Assembly: GCA_049663825.1 (NCBI GenBank)
Contig: JBATEC010000235.1
Span: 1-37,718 of the forward strand
Reading direction: 5' to 3'
Length of the DNA: 37,718 nucleotides
DNA from: Methanothrix sp049663825
GTDB lineage: Archaea > Halobacteriota > Methanosarcinia > Methanotrichales > Methanotrichaceae
Of the stretch, positions 24,157 to 32,683 are shown one piece after another. Each line of letters opens with the position of its first letter. The first letter of the stretch is position 1. The notes under the pieces were generated by a model. The model ran no database searches. It saw only the letters and a program-made list of their open reading frames with translations, and was not told where the DNA came from. The position numbers were made by a program, and so were the translations under genes.

Positions 24157-24780
24157 ATGAAAAGAAATCGACTATATCCTATAATATTAATATCCGTTTT
24201 ATTGCTGTGTTGTTCTGCAGTTCAAGGGACAGCAGGAAATAACCTGCGGATAGAGGGACCGGATGGCTGGACAAAACATCTGGAAGTTGCCCAGGGATCA
24301 ACCGCTTTTCTCGTGGTGCTAGCTGCAAAAGAAGGTGACGGCACACTTTATGATCAATATCCGGATGGAAGCACTCATAACTACAGCAATCATTTCCTGG
24401 GTTACGATCGTCTGCCTTTCTATGCAAATACTGCGGGCAGACACGTATTGTCCTATGCCATAAACGGTAAGGAGAGCAACCCTGTGGTAATAGATGTAAA
24501 AGGCACTTATGTTATGCCTCAAACGAACATTCGCGCACCATCTACCACTGCCCGCATCATACCCCGTGTCGCGCCTATTTCTCTCTCCAGCTGGGTATCG
24601 AGCGATCCAATGATGCTTCAGTACTATCCCGTAGGTGCTCATATTATGAATTACCAGAATGGAATTATCATTCCAAAATTTGCCGCCCAACATCATTTTG
24701 GTAAGGATTTCTCGTTAGGGACGATAGACAGCAACTATCCGGGCACACCATTCCTGACCCAGTTTCTTGCTGATCCGTAA
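24157..24780 (+). CDS. Secreted protein of unknown function
   Basis: A 207-residue protein with a signal peptide (MKRNRLYPIILISVLLLCCSAVQG). The start at ATG 24157 follows GAGGGAATAAATC. The mature N-terminal domain (about 30-120) is beta-rich, with WTKHLEVAQGSTAFLVVLA, DQYPDGSTHNYS, LPFYANTAGRHVLSYAING and NPVVIDV, like a small immunoglobulin-type exterior domain. A Thr/Ser/Pro linker follows, then a C-terminal region without clear pattern (YYPVGAHIMNYQNG). I do not recognise a family. The two cysteines in LCCS lie within the signal region and could mark a lipoprotein, but no archaeal lipobox is clear. Confidence 0.65.
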   Translation: MKRNRLYPIILISVLLLCCSAVQGTAGNNLRIEGPDGWTKHLEVAQGSTAFLVVLAAKEGDGTLYDQYPDGSTHNYSNHFLGYDRLPFYANTAGRHVLSYAINGKESNPVVIDVKGTYVMPQTNIRAPSTTARIIPRVAPISLSSWVSSDPMMLQYYPVGAHIMNYQNGIIIPKFAAQHHFGKDFSLGTIDSNYPGTPFLTQFLADP

Positions 24781-24862
24781 TTGGTTTGAGAGCAGGCGCA
24801 GTTTTGGCCCGCCCATTTTTTCTTGGCACTCCGATTAGATAAAAGGCAAATTTTTCATAAAA

Positions 24863-25774
24863 TCATGTGCACGGCAGCCAGTCAACGCTGATGGCACCGC
24901 AGGTCGAGTTGCCCCAAAGCTGGATGAACTTCTCAATGGAAAAGACTCCAGTCAGGTCCTCGACAGATCTGCCGTACTCAGCATGGCGGCCTTTCAATTG
25001 CAGGTCGGCGAGCGGATCTCTGGAGAGCCAGCCTATGTGGGCCATGCCGATGACGTTCGAGTTTATATTGGCCTCAAGAACGCCTGTACAACAGGGCACG
25101 GGCGGATATTGAGCTTTGAAATAACGTTTTATTTCATTGTCTTCTGCCTCAAAAGAGAACCATGCGTTTTCGTTCTTATAATTCCTAGTCTTGATCTCAG
25201 AGGTTCTTTGCAGGTGCTCGGCATGGGTGTACATTTCGGTCATAACCGCACCGATCCTGTAGTTTTGCACACACAGCTTATCTGCCCATTTCTGGTCGTA
25301 TGTGCCGGTCTGGTAGGAGACGGGCATATATTCGAATTCTGCCTGCTTGGTGTAGTTGATATAATCCATGGGACCAAAGCCGGTTGGCCATTGACGATAC
25401 CTGAATTTGATGTGATAAGGGAGGAAGTCATCCCAGTAAATCGGTGATCCCCAGGGCCCGAAATCTCCGTAGTAGTCTCCAATAAAATCTGACCAATCCG
25501 GCTCGTCGATATCCTTCCAAATGGATAATTGCACAACGGAAGAACCGCCACATCTGCTGCCGATCTGTCTTTCCGCTTCCAGCTCGGTCTTATCGGCGAT
25601 AACGTTGCCGCTGCCTGATTCTTTTTCAACAAGCTTGGACCCATTAAATCCATTCTGAGTTGAAATGATCTTCTCAACGTTTTTGTATCCTACGCCCTGT
25701 ACTGATGCCTTCTCGTACATATAGTTGGCAGCACCGACCGTTCCGACCATAGCAACAGCCAGTACTATGCCCAT
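24863..25774 (-). CDS. Secreted protein of unknown function, copy B of a duplicated family
   Basis: A 303-residue paralogue of the protein at 357-1082. It has all shared blocks plus two segments missing there: about 45 residues after ELEAERQ that are rich in Trp, Tyr and Asp (DEPDWSDFIGDYYGDFG), and about 20 residues before PCCTGVLEA. The last 44 shared residues are identical although 16 of those codons differ silently. From ATG 25774 the signal peptide is MGIVLAVAMVGTVGAAN, lacking the basic start. Upstream, GGAGGGAATG precedes ATG-AAA-CGA in another frame; adding one base would yield MKR joined to this signal peptide, so a start-proximal frameshift is possible. Confidence 0.75.
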   Translation of the reverse strand: MGIVLAVAMVGTVGAANYMYEKASVQGVGYKNVEKIISTQNGFNGSKLVEKESGSGNVIADKTELEAERQIGSRCGGSSVVQLSIWKDIDEPDWSDFIGDYYGDFGPWGSPIYWDDFLPYHIKFRYRQWPTGFGPMDYINYTKQAEFEYMPVSYQTGTYDQKWADKLCVQNYRIGAVMTEMYTHAEHLQRTSEIKTRNYKNENAWFSFEAEDNEIKRYFKAQYPPVPCCTGVLEANINSNVIGMAHIGWLSRDPLADLQLKGRHAEYGRSVEDLTGVFSIEKFIQLWGNSTCGAISVDWLPCT

Positions 25775-25904
25775 TAGTAATCGCCTATTCGTTTCATTCC
25801 CTCCTATGAATTGCTCTCTGATGACTCAATGATAATGTTTGATGTTGCCTATTGTATGTTAAAAAGCAATTATTTTGCCAGTAGATCCCGCGCACTCCTG
25901 CACA

Positions 25905-26663
25905 TCATGCTCCCACATCTTTGCAGTTTCCCCGCAAAAGGCAGACGATTCCTGCTGCCAGAAGCACGGCAATGATGCCAGTCAGGAATATGCCGTCGAA
26001 GACTCCGGCTCCGCCGATGGAGAGAACCAGTGGCTTGGCCTGGTGCAGCTCCAGCGGCGATAGGGCAGGCAGTATTCCGGGGGTAAGCAGGCTGAGCAGG
26101 TCGGCTCCAATCAGCGTTCCCAGGGTGCCGCTGATGTAGGCCAGGGGCGGAGCGCGGCGAAAGCCGCCCGCCAGGAGCAGACCCATGGCTGCGGCCAGAA
26201 GGGGCGAGAGCCAGACAGGCAGGACGATGCCCTCGCCGGGAACGGCCTGTGCTGCCCAGTAGGTGATGGCTGCTACCACGGCCATGCCCAGCAGGGCCTT
26301 TTTGAGGCTAACCTGGCCGCGCAGGAGAAGGTGGGCGGAGACTAGCAGGGGAATGATGCATCCACCCAGGTTGACGGCCAGGTAGAGAGGATGAAAGGTG
26401 GTGGAAATGTCCTGATTGCTCAGGCTTATCAGAGAGACATACCAGTCCGGATAAGACGAGATGGGAGTGCTGATGAGCTGAAAGTCCACCAGGCTTCCCA
26501 GAATGGAGCCGAAGACGGCCAGGGTAGCGTGCCAGTGGGAAAATCCCACCATCTCAAAGGCCGTTTCGGAGAGGCGGAGAAAGAGGTAGATGAAGATGAG
26601 AGGCGCGACTAAGATCAGCAGCATGACGACGATTGTCAGTGGCAGGAAGAGAAGTTCGAACAA
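25905..26663 (-). CDS. DUF1614 membrane protein
   Basis: A 252-residue membrane protein with about seven helices. Features of the DUF1614/COG4089 family are the alternation of helices with FHPLYLAVNLGGCIIPLLVS in the middle, GTLGTLIGADLLSL, and SIGGAGVFDGIFLTGIIAVLLA near the C-terminus. Its function is unknown. The start is TTG 26663; no ribosome-binding site is visible and an AT-rich box about 35 bases upstream may give a nearly leaderless message. It is divergent from the dUTPase gene across 62 bases. Confidence 0.85.
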   Translation of the reverse strand: MFELLFLPLTIVVMLLILVAPLIFIYLFLRLSETAFEMVGFSHWHATLAVFGSILGSLVDFQLISTPISSYPDWYVSLISLSNQDISTTFHPLYLAVNLGGCIIPLLVSAHLLLRGQVSLKKALLGMAVVAAITYWAAQAVPGEGIVLPVWLSPLLAAAMGLLLAGGFRRAPPLAYISGTLGTLIGADLLSLLTPGILPALSPLELHQAKPLVLSIGGAGVFDGIFLTGIIAVLLAAGIVCLLRGNCKDVGA

Positions 26664-26725
26664 GCGTTAGCACCCGCAAATGAGTTATCTGTGGTAGTTA
26701 ATAGAGCTTTGCAGGGTGTTTTAAG

Positions 26726-27217
26726 ATGACAATTCTTACCGGAAGCGAGGCCCAAAACCTCGTGCAGTCCATGATCGACCCAGATACGCAGACGCAGATG
26801 TGCGGCATGGAAATGACGCTGCAAAGGATTGAGCGCTTCACATCTGCCGGAACGGTAGCCTTTGATAACATTGAAAGAGTGCTGCCAGAGACGGAGCCTT
26901 TGGATTTCGGCCCGTCTGGCTGGATTGACCTTGCCGCGGGCTCTTACCTTGTGACATTCAATGAGATCGTGAGCATTCCCAGGGATGTGGCCGCCCTGGC
27001 CCGTGCCAGATCCACGCTTCTGCGCTGCGGTGCCACTTTAGAGACGGCCCTCTGGGACCCGGGCTACAGGGGACGCAGCCAGAGCCTGCTGGTGGTCTAC
27101 AATCCTCTGGGACTGCGTCTGAAGAAGAACGCCCGGCTGATGCAACTGGTATTCGTGCGGCTGGAAAAAGAGGCGGAGAAGGTCTATTCTGGAAAGTACC
27201 AGGGAGAGAACATCTGA
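26726..27217 (+). CDS. dut: dUTPase / dCTP deaminase superfamily protein
   Basis: A 163-residue protein of the trimeric dUTPase/dCTP deaminase fold. The central block ARARSTLLRCGATLETALWD with PGYRG is the conserved substrate-binding segment (RS-S/T, G, and the D-x-G-Y beta hairpin). NPLGLRLKKNARLMQLVF follows as the next motif. The short C-terminus (EKVYSGKYQGE) matches archaeal homologues. Expected role: hydrolysis of dUTP to dUMP, keeping uracil out of DNA. Whether it also deaminates dCTP cannot be decided from sequence alone. Confidence 0.9.
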   Translation: MTILTGSEAQNLVQSMIDPDTQTQMCGMEMTLQRIERFTSAGTVAFDNIERVLPETEPLDFGPSGWIDLAAGSYLVTFNEIVSIPRDVAALARARSTLLRCGATLETALWDPGYRGRSQSLLVVYNPLGLRLKKNARLMQLVFVRLEKEAEKVYSGKYQGENI

Positions 27218-27265
27218 TAGCAGCTCAAAAAACGAATGGGTAAAAAATTAGAGAACGGCTCTGGC

Positions 27266-27808
27266 CTAGCTGATGGTCAGAGTCCTAATGGTTTGGGTAG
27301 TATTATTATGGTCAAATAGTGATACAATTACCGCAAAGTTGGGCCCATCCAGGTTCCAGACAGCCATATCGTAACTGCCTCCCAGTTTCTCAACGCGTTC
27401 ATCATTGGTGCTCAGGGTATGGACGGTCACATTTCTGCCCTGGATATCTACAGCCGTCCAGTTTCCGATCTCCACAGCACCATCAGCTTCCACCGCAGAG
27501 ATGCCTCCAATCAGGAAAATCTCAGAGAGCGTACTGGGGCTCATCCTTGCTAAGGTATCATCATAAACGCTCATTAGGGAGATGAATGCCGCACCAGGGG
27601 TGGCGGTGTTGTTGATGATGAAATCCTGGCTGACCATTCCTTTTTCGCTGGCGTTGAATTCTCCTCTGGAAATCTCAAAGCTAGGACCGAGATCCATGGA
27701 AAGTGTCTTCTCCGATACGGTAAGCACTTTTGATTCGAGAGCGAAGCCTGGCAAGGCCAGGCAGGCCAGGAGAATAATGGCCGATATAAGGGCAGAGATT
27801 TTCTTCAT
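27266..27808 (-). CDS. Secreted protein of unknown function
   Basis: A 180-residue protein starting at ATG 27808 with a signal peptide (MKKISALISAIILLACLALPGFA). The frame is open 13 codons further, into the gene before it, but the basic-hydrophobic signal marks this start. The mature part is beta-rich (LTVSEKTLSMDLGPSFEISRG, VSQDFIINNTATPGAAFISL, NFAVIVSLFDHNNTTQTIRTL) with several N-x-T/S sequons, fitting an exterior glycoprotein. No family is recognised. It follows the AT-rich HEPN-type gene by 26 bases. Confidence 0.65.
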   Translation of the reverse strand: MKKISALISAIILLACLALPGFALESKVLTVSEKTLSMDLGPSFEISRGEFNASEKGMVSQDFIINNTATPGAAFISLMSVYDDTLARMSPSTLSEIFLIGGISAVEADGAVEIGNWTAVDIQGRNVTVHTLSTNDERVEKLGGSYDMAVWNLDGPNFAVIVSLFDHNNTTQTIRTLTIS

Positions 27809-27833
27809 GTTATCAACTCTATTGTGTGGATGT

Positions 27834-29258
27834 TTAGATCGGTCCAAAAGAACCGCTTAAACAAGCATATTCTATTTTATCGATCAATTCTTGCTTATCT
27901 TTAAACTTAGTGATGTTTTCTATTATTATTTGGAAAAATGTCCTTGCATATCTCATAAATATTAATAAGGTATCCATATCTTCAATGCGTTGCCCATGGT
28001 GGATGAAAGAAGATCTCAATTTATATATTTTTATAACATTTTCAATTACATTTTTTCTCTGTTCAACAGTGTTTCCTATTAAATAAGCCATCCTTTTACT
28101 AATATTTTGTTGGATTGGCTCATTATCATCTTTTAAGAGAATTGATTCTATGGCCACAAGTATATAAATTAGCTTATCTGCAACGTCCTTTGCTAGTGGA
28201 CATCTAGAATATATAAATATAGAGTCAAGAACTTGTTCTTGGAACTTTGTCTCAGGACCACTAGCGAGTATTTCACTTAATAAGTCCAATCCGCTCGATT
28301 TGATCCTGGAAATGGCATCATTACTTAAAGCCGATGCAATTCCAGAATTATCAATAAGCCCTTCGGTTATAGATAGTAGTTTCGCATCATTCACAAGAAA
28401 ATATGTGTAGCAGTCGATATGCTCTTTCCCGAGAAGAGTTATATAGGTATTTAGCCTCGGATGAACCGCTGCTGGAGAGAAAATTCTTAAAATACTTAAC
28501 GCTTTTTCAGATTCTTCGACCGCAATTTCAAAAGCACGTATCGGCTCAGCATTTAACCTAATTGTAGCTGCAGAGATTCCCTGTATTTTTTTCTGATATC
28601 GCGCCATGAAATCCGTTTTCGTTTGCTCTTTGTTGCAGATCCCTTCACCCCAATGATCCATCCATTGATCTAGCACTTCTTTTGAAATCGTTTTTAGGAT
28701 TACATTTCCGATTCTGAGATCAGATTGAATGAACGTCTCTGCAATCGGAATCCATATTTCCAGATACTTTAGCTCTTGTTCGCATTTATTTAAAACGCAA
28801 TCTACCATCGAGTGAGTTGTTTTTCCTAGGTATTTTTCTTTCATCCAATCAAATATTGCATTCTTTAGAAAAGAGACACTAACGAATGAAGATAATTGCC
28901 TTGTTCTTTGCATATTTTCAGATAACTTCAAAAGATCTTGGTAACAATCTAGGCGTAATCCGATTCTATTCCCATTGTGGTTAAAAAAACGTCCATTTTC
29001 ATTCCCCGTAAAGTCTGTTGAAGAAACAATGATGTCACCTACAATATCTTCCTCGGTGATAGTTGAAGATATAAAGTGATCAGGATGAAATGAATGCGTA
29101 TTCCTAGGTATTGATTTAATATTTATAATAATAAATTTTCCCACTAACGATTCAGCCTTATCATTAAAATTCGTAACGGCCTCCGGGTGCAATATTAATT
29201 TCATTGATAAGTCCATTCTCATAAAATTAATATAATCATTATTGGCTCCATACCCCAT
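27834..29258 (-). CDS. AT-rich protein with C-terminal Apea-type HEPN domain
   Basis: A 474-residue protein with visibly lower GC than its neighbours. The C-terminal third is helical and matches the Apea-like HEPN pattern: KLIYILVAIESILLKDDN, then ISKRMAYLIGN, and R415-x4-H420 in KLRSSFIHHGQR, the RNase motif of HEPN proteins. The first 330 residues show no known domain. HEPN proteins of this type are often solitary defence or abortive-infection nucleases. A box A (TTTAAATT) overlapping the ACT gene stop lies about 26 bases before ATG 29258, so it may have its own leaderless transcript. Base composition suggests recent acquisition. Confidence 0.7.
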   Translation of the reverse strand: MGYGANNDYINFMRMDLSMKLILHPEAVTNFNDKAESLVGKFIIINIKSIPRNTHSFHPDHFISSTITEEDIVGDIIVSSTDFTGNENGRFFNHNGNRIGLRLDCYQDLLKLSENMQRTRQLSSFVSVSFLKNAIFDWMKEKYLGKTTHSMVDCVLNKCEQELKYLEIWIPIAETFIQSDLRIGNVILKTISKEVLDQWMDHWGEGICNKEQTKTDFMARYQKKIQGISAATIRLNAEPIRAFEIAVEESEKALSILRIFSPAAVHPRLNTYITLLGKEHIDCYTYFLVNDAKLLSITEGLIDNSGIASALSNDAISRIKSSGLDLLSEILASGPETKFQEQVLDSIFIYSRCPLAKDVADKLIYILVAIESILLKDDNEPIQQNISKRMAYLIGNTVEQRKNVIENVIKIYKLRSSFIHHGQRIEDMDTLLIFMRYARTFFQIIIENITKFKDKQELIDKIEYACLSGSFGPI

Positions 29259-29280
29259 TAAAAATATAATATGATCAAAT

Positions 29281-29715
29281 TTAAATCGCTTGGATTTCCT
29301 CTTTTGTAGCGATCTTGACGTCCTTCTCGCTCAGCACTTTCCTGGCCTTGGCGATGTCGTCCACCCGCAGGATGAGCATGGCACTCTGTGCCTTGGCTGT
29401 GACGAAGGCGTAGGCGTAATCCACATTTACGCCGTTCTGTCCCAGTGTATTGACGATCTCATAAAGCCCGCCTGGAGTGTCCTTCATCTCCACGGCCAAG
29501 ACATCGGTCATGGAGACCGTGAAGGCATTTTCTTTCAGAACCTTGTAACCCTTCTCCGGATTATCCAGGACCATGCGAATGACACCGAAGTCGCCTGCCT
29601 CGGCAATGGTCAGAGCCCGAATATTCACACCAGCATTTGATAGCGTCTTGGCGACCTTGGCAGTTCTGCCCGGCCGGTTCTCCACAAAAAGGGAAATTTG
29701 TTTGATCTCCGACAT
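29281..29715 (-). CDS. Tandem ACT-domain protein
   Basis: A 144-residue regulatory protein of two ACT domains: the first starts ISLFVENRPGRTAKVAKTLSNAGVNIRAL, the second VEMKDTPGGLYEIVNTLGQNGVNVDYAYAF. ACT domains bind amino acids. The gene lies 12 bases after the CoA ligase gene, a pairing seen repeatedly in archaea and bacteria, and the protein probably senses an aromatic or branched amino acid that matters to that pathway. GGAGG precedes ATG 29715. Confidence 0.9.
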   Translation of the reverse strand: MSEIKQISLFVENRPGRTAKVAKTLSNAGVNIRALTIAEAGDFGVIRMVLDNPEKGYKVLKENAFTVSMTDVLAVEMKDTPGGLYEIVNTLGQNGVNVDYAYAFVTAKAQSAMLILRVDDIAKARKVLSEKDVKIATKEEIQAI

Positions 29716-29727
29716 TTTGAAAGCCTC

Positions 29728-31032
29728 CTACACCTTTCTGTTGTCTGTTACTCTCTTGGCCTTGCCCATGGAACGGGGGATGGTGCCGGGCTCAACCAGA
29801 TCCACTTCTGCGGCTATGTTCAGCACGCCTTTTAATTCTTTTGAGATTTTCTTCTTAAGCTTAATCAGGTCTCCGATCTTATCGGAGAAGCCTGCCTGCG
29901 TCAGCTCAACGCGCACCGTCATCATATCCAGCGGACCTTTGCGGTCCACCAGGATCTCCCAATGGTCTCCCACCTCGAATATGTTCATCAAGACCGCCTC
30001 CACCTGGCTCGGGAAGACGTTGATGCCGCGAATGATGAGCATGTCGTCCGTTCTGCCCAAGATTCTCATGATCCGGGGGTGAGTGCGCCCGCACTCGCAA
30101 GGCTCACTGTTCATGATTGTGAGATCGCCTATCCTGTAGCGGATGAGGGGCAGTGCGAACTTGTGCAGCGTGGTGAAGACCAGCTCCCCCATCTCGCCGT
30201 CCGCCACGGGCTCGCCCGTCTCGGGGTCGAGTACTTCGGTCAGGAACATATCAGCCCAGACGTGAATGCCCTTCTTGACATGGCACTCCGTGAACAGTGG
30301 GCCGGAAATCTCGCTCGTGCCGTAGATATCATAGGCGTTGATGCCTGTCGCATCCTCAATTCTCTTTCTCGTCTCCAATGACCAGGGCTCAGCCCCGAAG
30401 ATGCCCGTCTTGAGCTTCGTGTCCTTCTTGATGGAGATGCCCATCTTCTCCGCCACCTCCATGATGTGAAGGAAGTAGGAGGGCGTGCAGGCGATAGCAG
30501 TGGTGCCCAGGTCCTGCATCAGCTCGATCTGCCGTTCCGTGTTGCCTGTGCCCACCGGCAGCACTGCTGCCCCCATGCGCTCTGCGCCGTAGTGCAGGCC
30601 CAGGCCGCCCGTGAAAAGGCCATAGCCGTATCCAACCTGCACCACATCGTCGCTGTCAAGGCCAATGGAGGTCATCGCCCGGGCCAGCGACTCAGACCAG
30701 GTATCGATGTCGCCCTTGGTGTAGCCGACCACGGTGGGCTTTCCCGTAGTACCGCTGGAGACGTGGTAGCGCACCACCTGGCTCTTGGGGGCGCAGAACA
30801 TGCCAGTTGGGTAGTTGTCCCGCAGGTCCACTTTCCTGGTGAAGGGCAGCTTGGAGACATCGGCCAACGTGCGGATGTCGCCGGGCTCCACGCCTGCCTC
30901 TTTGAATCTTCGCCGGTAGAACGCGGAATGATCGTAAACATATCGCACTACGGATTTGAGACGATCTTCTTGAAGAGCATGCAAGTCCTCAAGAGGCATG
31001 CGCTCAATATGCGGATCCCAGTAACCGGACAT
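29728..31032 (-). CDS. paaK: Phenylacetate-CoA ligase family protein (aryl-CoA ligase)
   Basis: A 434-residue AMP-forming ligase. The N-terminal IERMPLEDLHALQEDRLKSVVRYVYDHSAFYRRRF is typical of PaaK proteins, the P-loop YHVSSGTTGKPTVVGYT is at about 88-104, YDIYGTSEISGP carries the adenylate-binding Y-G-T-S/E, and LIRYRIGDLT and GRTDDMLIIRGINVFPSQVE complete the core. Zinc-type cysteines (CECGRTHPR) are present. In methanogens these ligases are linked with indolepyruvate/2-oxoacid metabolism and probably activate arylacetates for amino-acid synthesis. It is followed by the ACT gene. Confidence 0.9.
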   Translation of the reverse strand: MSGYWDPHIERMPLEDLHALQEDRLKSVVRYVYDHSAFYRRRFKEAGVEPGDIRTLADVSKLPFTRKVDLRDNYPTGMFCAPKSQVVRYHVSSGTTGKPTVVGYTKGDIDTWSESLARAMTSIGLDSDDVVQVGYGYGLFTGGLGLHYGAERMGAAVLPVGTGNTERQIELMQDLGTTAIACTPSYFLHIMEVAEKMGISIKKDTKLKTGIFGAEPWSLETRKRIEDATGINAYDIYGTSEISGPLFTECHVKKGIHVWADMFLTEVLDPETGEPVADGEMGELVFTTLHKFALPLIRYRIGDLTIMNSEPCECGRTHPRIMRILGRTDDMLIIRGINVFPSQVEAVLMNIFEVGDHWEILVDRKGPLDMMTVRVELTQAGFSDKIGDLIKLKKKISKELKGVLNIAAEVDLVEPGTIPRSMGKAKRVTDNRKV

Positions 31033-31090
31033 TGATGATCAACCTCATGCCTTGAATACCCAGATGGATAAAAAGCAATCGATTCTCGCC

Positions 31091-31283
31091 TCACATTTTC
31101 TCAGGTTCCGAAGGTACGTATGTCGGCTTCTCCAGTTTATGAAGCAATGTCTCACCAGCAGGAGTGGTTTTATAGACACCTTTTTCCCTTCCGGGACCCG
31201 GTCGTGAAATTTCAGCCACTCTACGAACTCGCTGGCCTTCTTGAAATTGAGATGTCTTTTATAATATCCGGTGTAGAACGGTC
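31091..31283 (-). pseudogene. Decayed winged-helix regulator fragment
   Basis: Minus-strand translation shows PFYTGYYKRHLNFKKASEFV and EWLKFHD in one frame, then AEISRPGPGREKGVYKTTPA and GETLLHKLEKPTYV in another, ending at TGA 31091. The helix-rich first part and the VYKTTPAGE wing are typical of small archaeal winged-helix regulators, with a frame change between them. No start codon serves either part. The remaining bases of the 31033-31379 gap show no further gene. Confidence 0.6.
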
Positions 31284-31379
31284 ACATTTCGACTAAATAA
31301 TAACATAATGATGTTCAAATTCCTGCAAACTATAATTAATGGAACTACTGCAGATTGTCGAAATGAAAAAAATAGCCAT

Positions 31380-32240
31380 TCACACTGTTGCCCTTTGGCT
31401 AAAATCGACAAGCGCCATCAGAATGTCCTTGTCCTGGAGCATCCCCGTCAGCTTTCCGCTGGATGTGACCACAGGCATCTGGTCGATTCGGTTCTTGTGC
31501 ATTATAGCCGCACATTTGCTAACCTCATCTTTTTTATAAGCCGTGATGGGCGGCACCATAGCCTCAGAGACAGGAATATTTTTCAGCTTGATCCGCGAAA
31601 CAGTATAATACTTGCTGATGGTCTGCATGACCCGGTCCCACATCCAGGTGTCCTCTCCATCATTGGCGGACATATCAGTCTTCTCGACAGTATCCTCGAT
31701 GACACTGGTCTTGATTAGATCGCGGTCAGATATCATGCCCACCAGCTTGAGGCTGCTATCGATGACGGGGCAGGCCTCCACTGCGGCAAACTCCATAATC
31801 GATCCGGCCACAGCCAGTGGCATCTCGCTCCAGAGAACAACGGTCTCCTTCTCCAAATAGGATTCGATACTATCTTTTATTCCCAGGTCAGCGGCCTCCC
31901 GGACGATATCGGCGACTGTGATGATGCCCACCAGCTTTTTGTCTTCCACCACAGGAAGCCGCCTTATATCGTGCTTGATAAGCAACCTTGACGCCTCGAC
32001 AATGCTCTTGTCCGGAGTTATCACGACCGGATCGCGAGTCATGAGCAGAGCCGTCTGGTCCTCTTCGCGATTGCGGAGCAAGTCGGTCCTGGTTATCATG
32101 CCCACGACATCGTCCTTTTTAATCACAGGAACGCCGGAGACCTTGTGGTCCTGCAGCGTCTTCAAGACATCGTCCCTGCTGCCGGGGATGGCGACATGAG
32201 CCACATCCCGAACCATTACGTCTCTAACGAGAATGCTCAA
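31380..32240 (-). CDS. Four-CBS-domain protein
   Basis: A 286-residue protein built of four CBS domains. Each repeat has the sheet-helix pattern with a G-V/I-P or LPVV core: KVSGVPVIKKDDVVGMITRTDLL, IRRLPVVEDKKLVGIITVADIV, VEACPVIDSSLKLVGMISDRDLI and IDQMPVVTSSGKLTGMLQDKDIL. CBS pairs bind adenosine nucleotides or SAM and act as energy sensors. The start is TTG 32240, overlapping the stop of the upstream universal stress gene (TTGA), with GGGGGAGG just before it, so the two are translationally coupled. Confidence 0.92.
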   Translation of the reverse strand: MSILVRDVMVRDVAHVAIPGSRDDVLKTLQDHKVSGVPVIKKDDVVGMITRTDLLRNREEDQTALLMTRDPVVITPDKSIVEASRLLIKHDIRRLPVVEDKKLVGIITVADIVREAADLGIKDSIESYLEKETVVLWSEMPLAVAGSIMEFAAVEACPVIDSSLKLVGMISDRDLIKTSVIEDTVEKTDMSANDGEDTWMWDRVMQTISKYYTVSRIKLKNIPVSEAMVPPITAYKKDEVSKCAAIMHKNRIDQMPVVTSSGKLTGMLQDKDILMALVDFSQRATV

Positions 32241-32674
32241 GTCCTCCCCCTCGGAATTGTCAGTACTGGAATCTTGGAGCTTCTTACCACTTTTTCGGCC
32301 ACACTGCCCAACAGGAACTTATCGAGACCGGTGCGCCCCACAGCACCCATGATAATAATATCCATGTCTGCTGACTGCGCATAGCTGATGATCTCGCTAC
32401 CCGGACTTCCCTCAGCTACAACACCCTCATAGGCAACGCCCATGTCCTTAGCCAGCGCTTCCACCTGTTTCAAGGCCTCTTTTCCTTCTTTGAGCAGAAG
32501 CTCTCGGATGCTGAATAGTAACATATCATCCGGCAGATGGCTCGTCCTGTTGGTGTCGGCCACATAGATCGCAGTGACCTTTCCACCGGAGATCTTTCCC
32601 AGCTCCAATGCCACCTTGGCTGCATTGTATCCGTGCTCTGATCCGTCGGTTGCAACTAGAATCTTCTCAAACAT
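32237..32674 (-). CDS. Universal stress protein (UspA family)
   Basis: A 145-residue protein. It opens MFEKILVATDGSEHGYNAAK and has the ATP-binding signature GAVGRTGLDKFLLGSVAEKVVRSS near residues 111-134, so it is likely of the nucleotide-binding subclass. It overlaps the CBS-domain gene by four bases and lies nine bases downstream of the amidohydrolase gene, so these three may be one transcript. The pairing of an ATP-binding stress protein with a CBS sensor suggests an energy-status response. Confidence 0.93.
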   Translation of the reverse strand: MFEKILVATDGSEHGYNAAKVALELGKISGGKVTAIYVADTNRTSHLPDDMLLFSIRELLLKEGKEALKQVEALAKDMGVAYEGVVAEGSPGSEIISYAQSADMDIIIMGAVGRTGLDKFLLGSVAEKVVRSSKIPVLTIPRGRT

Positions 32675-32683
32675 GATTAACCT

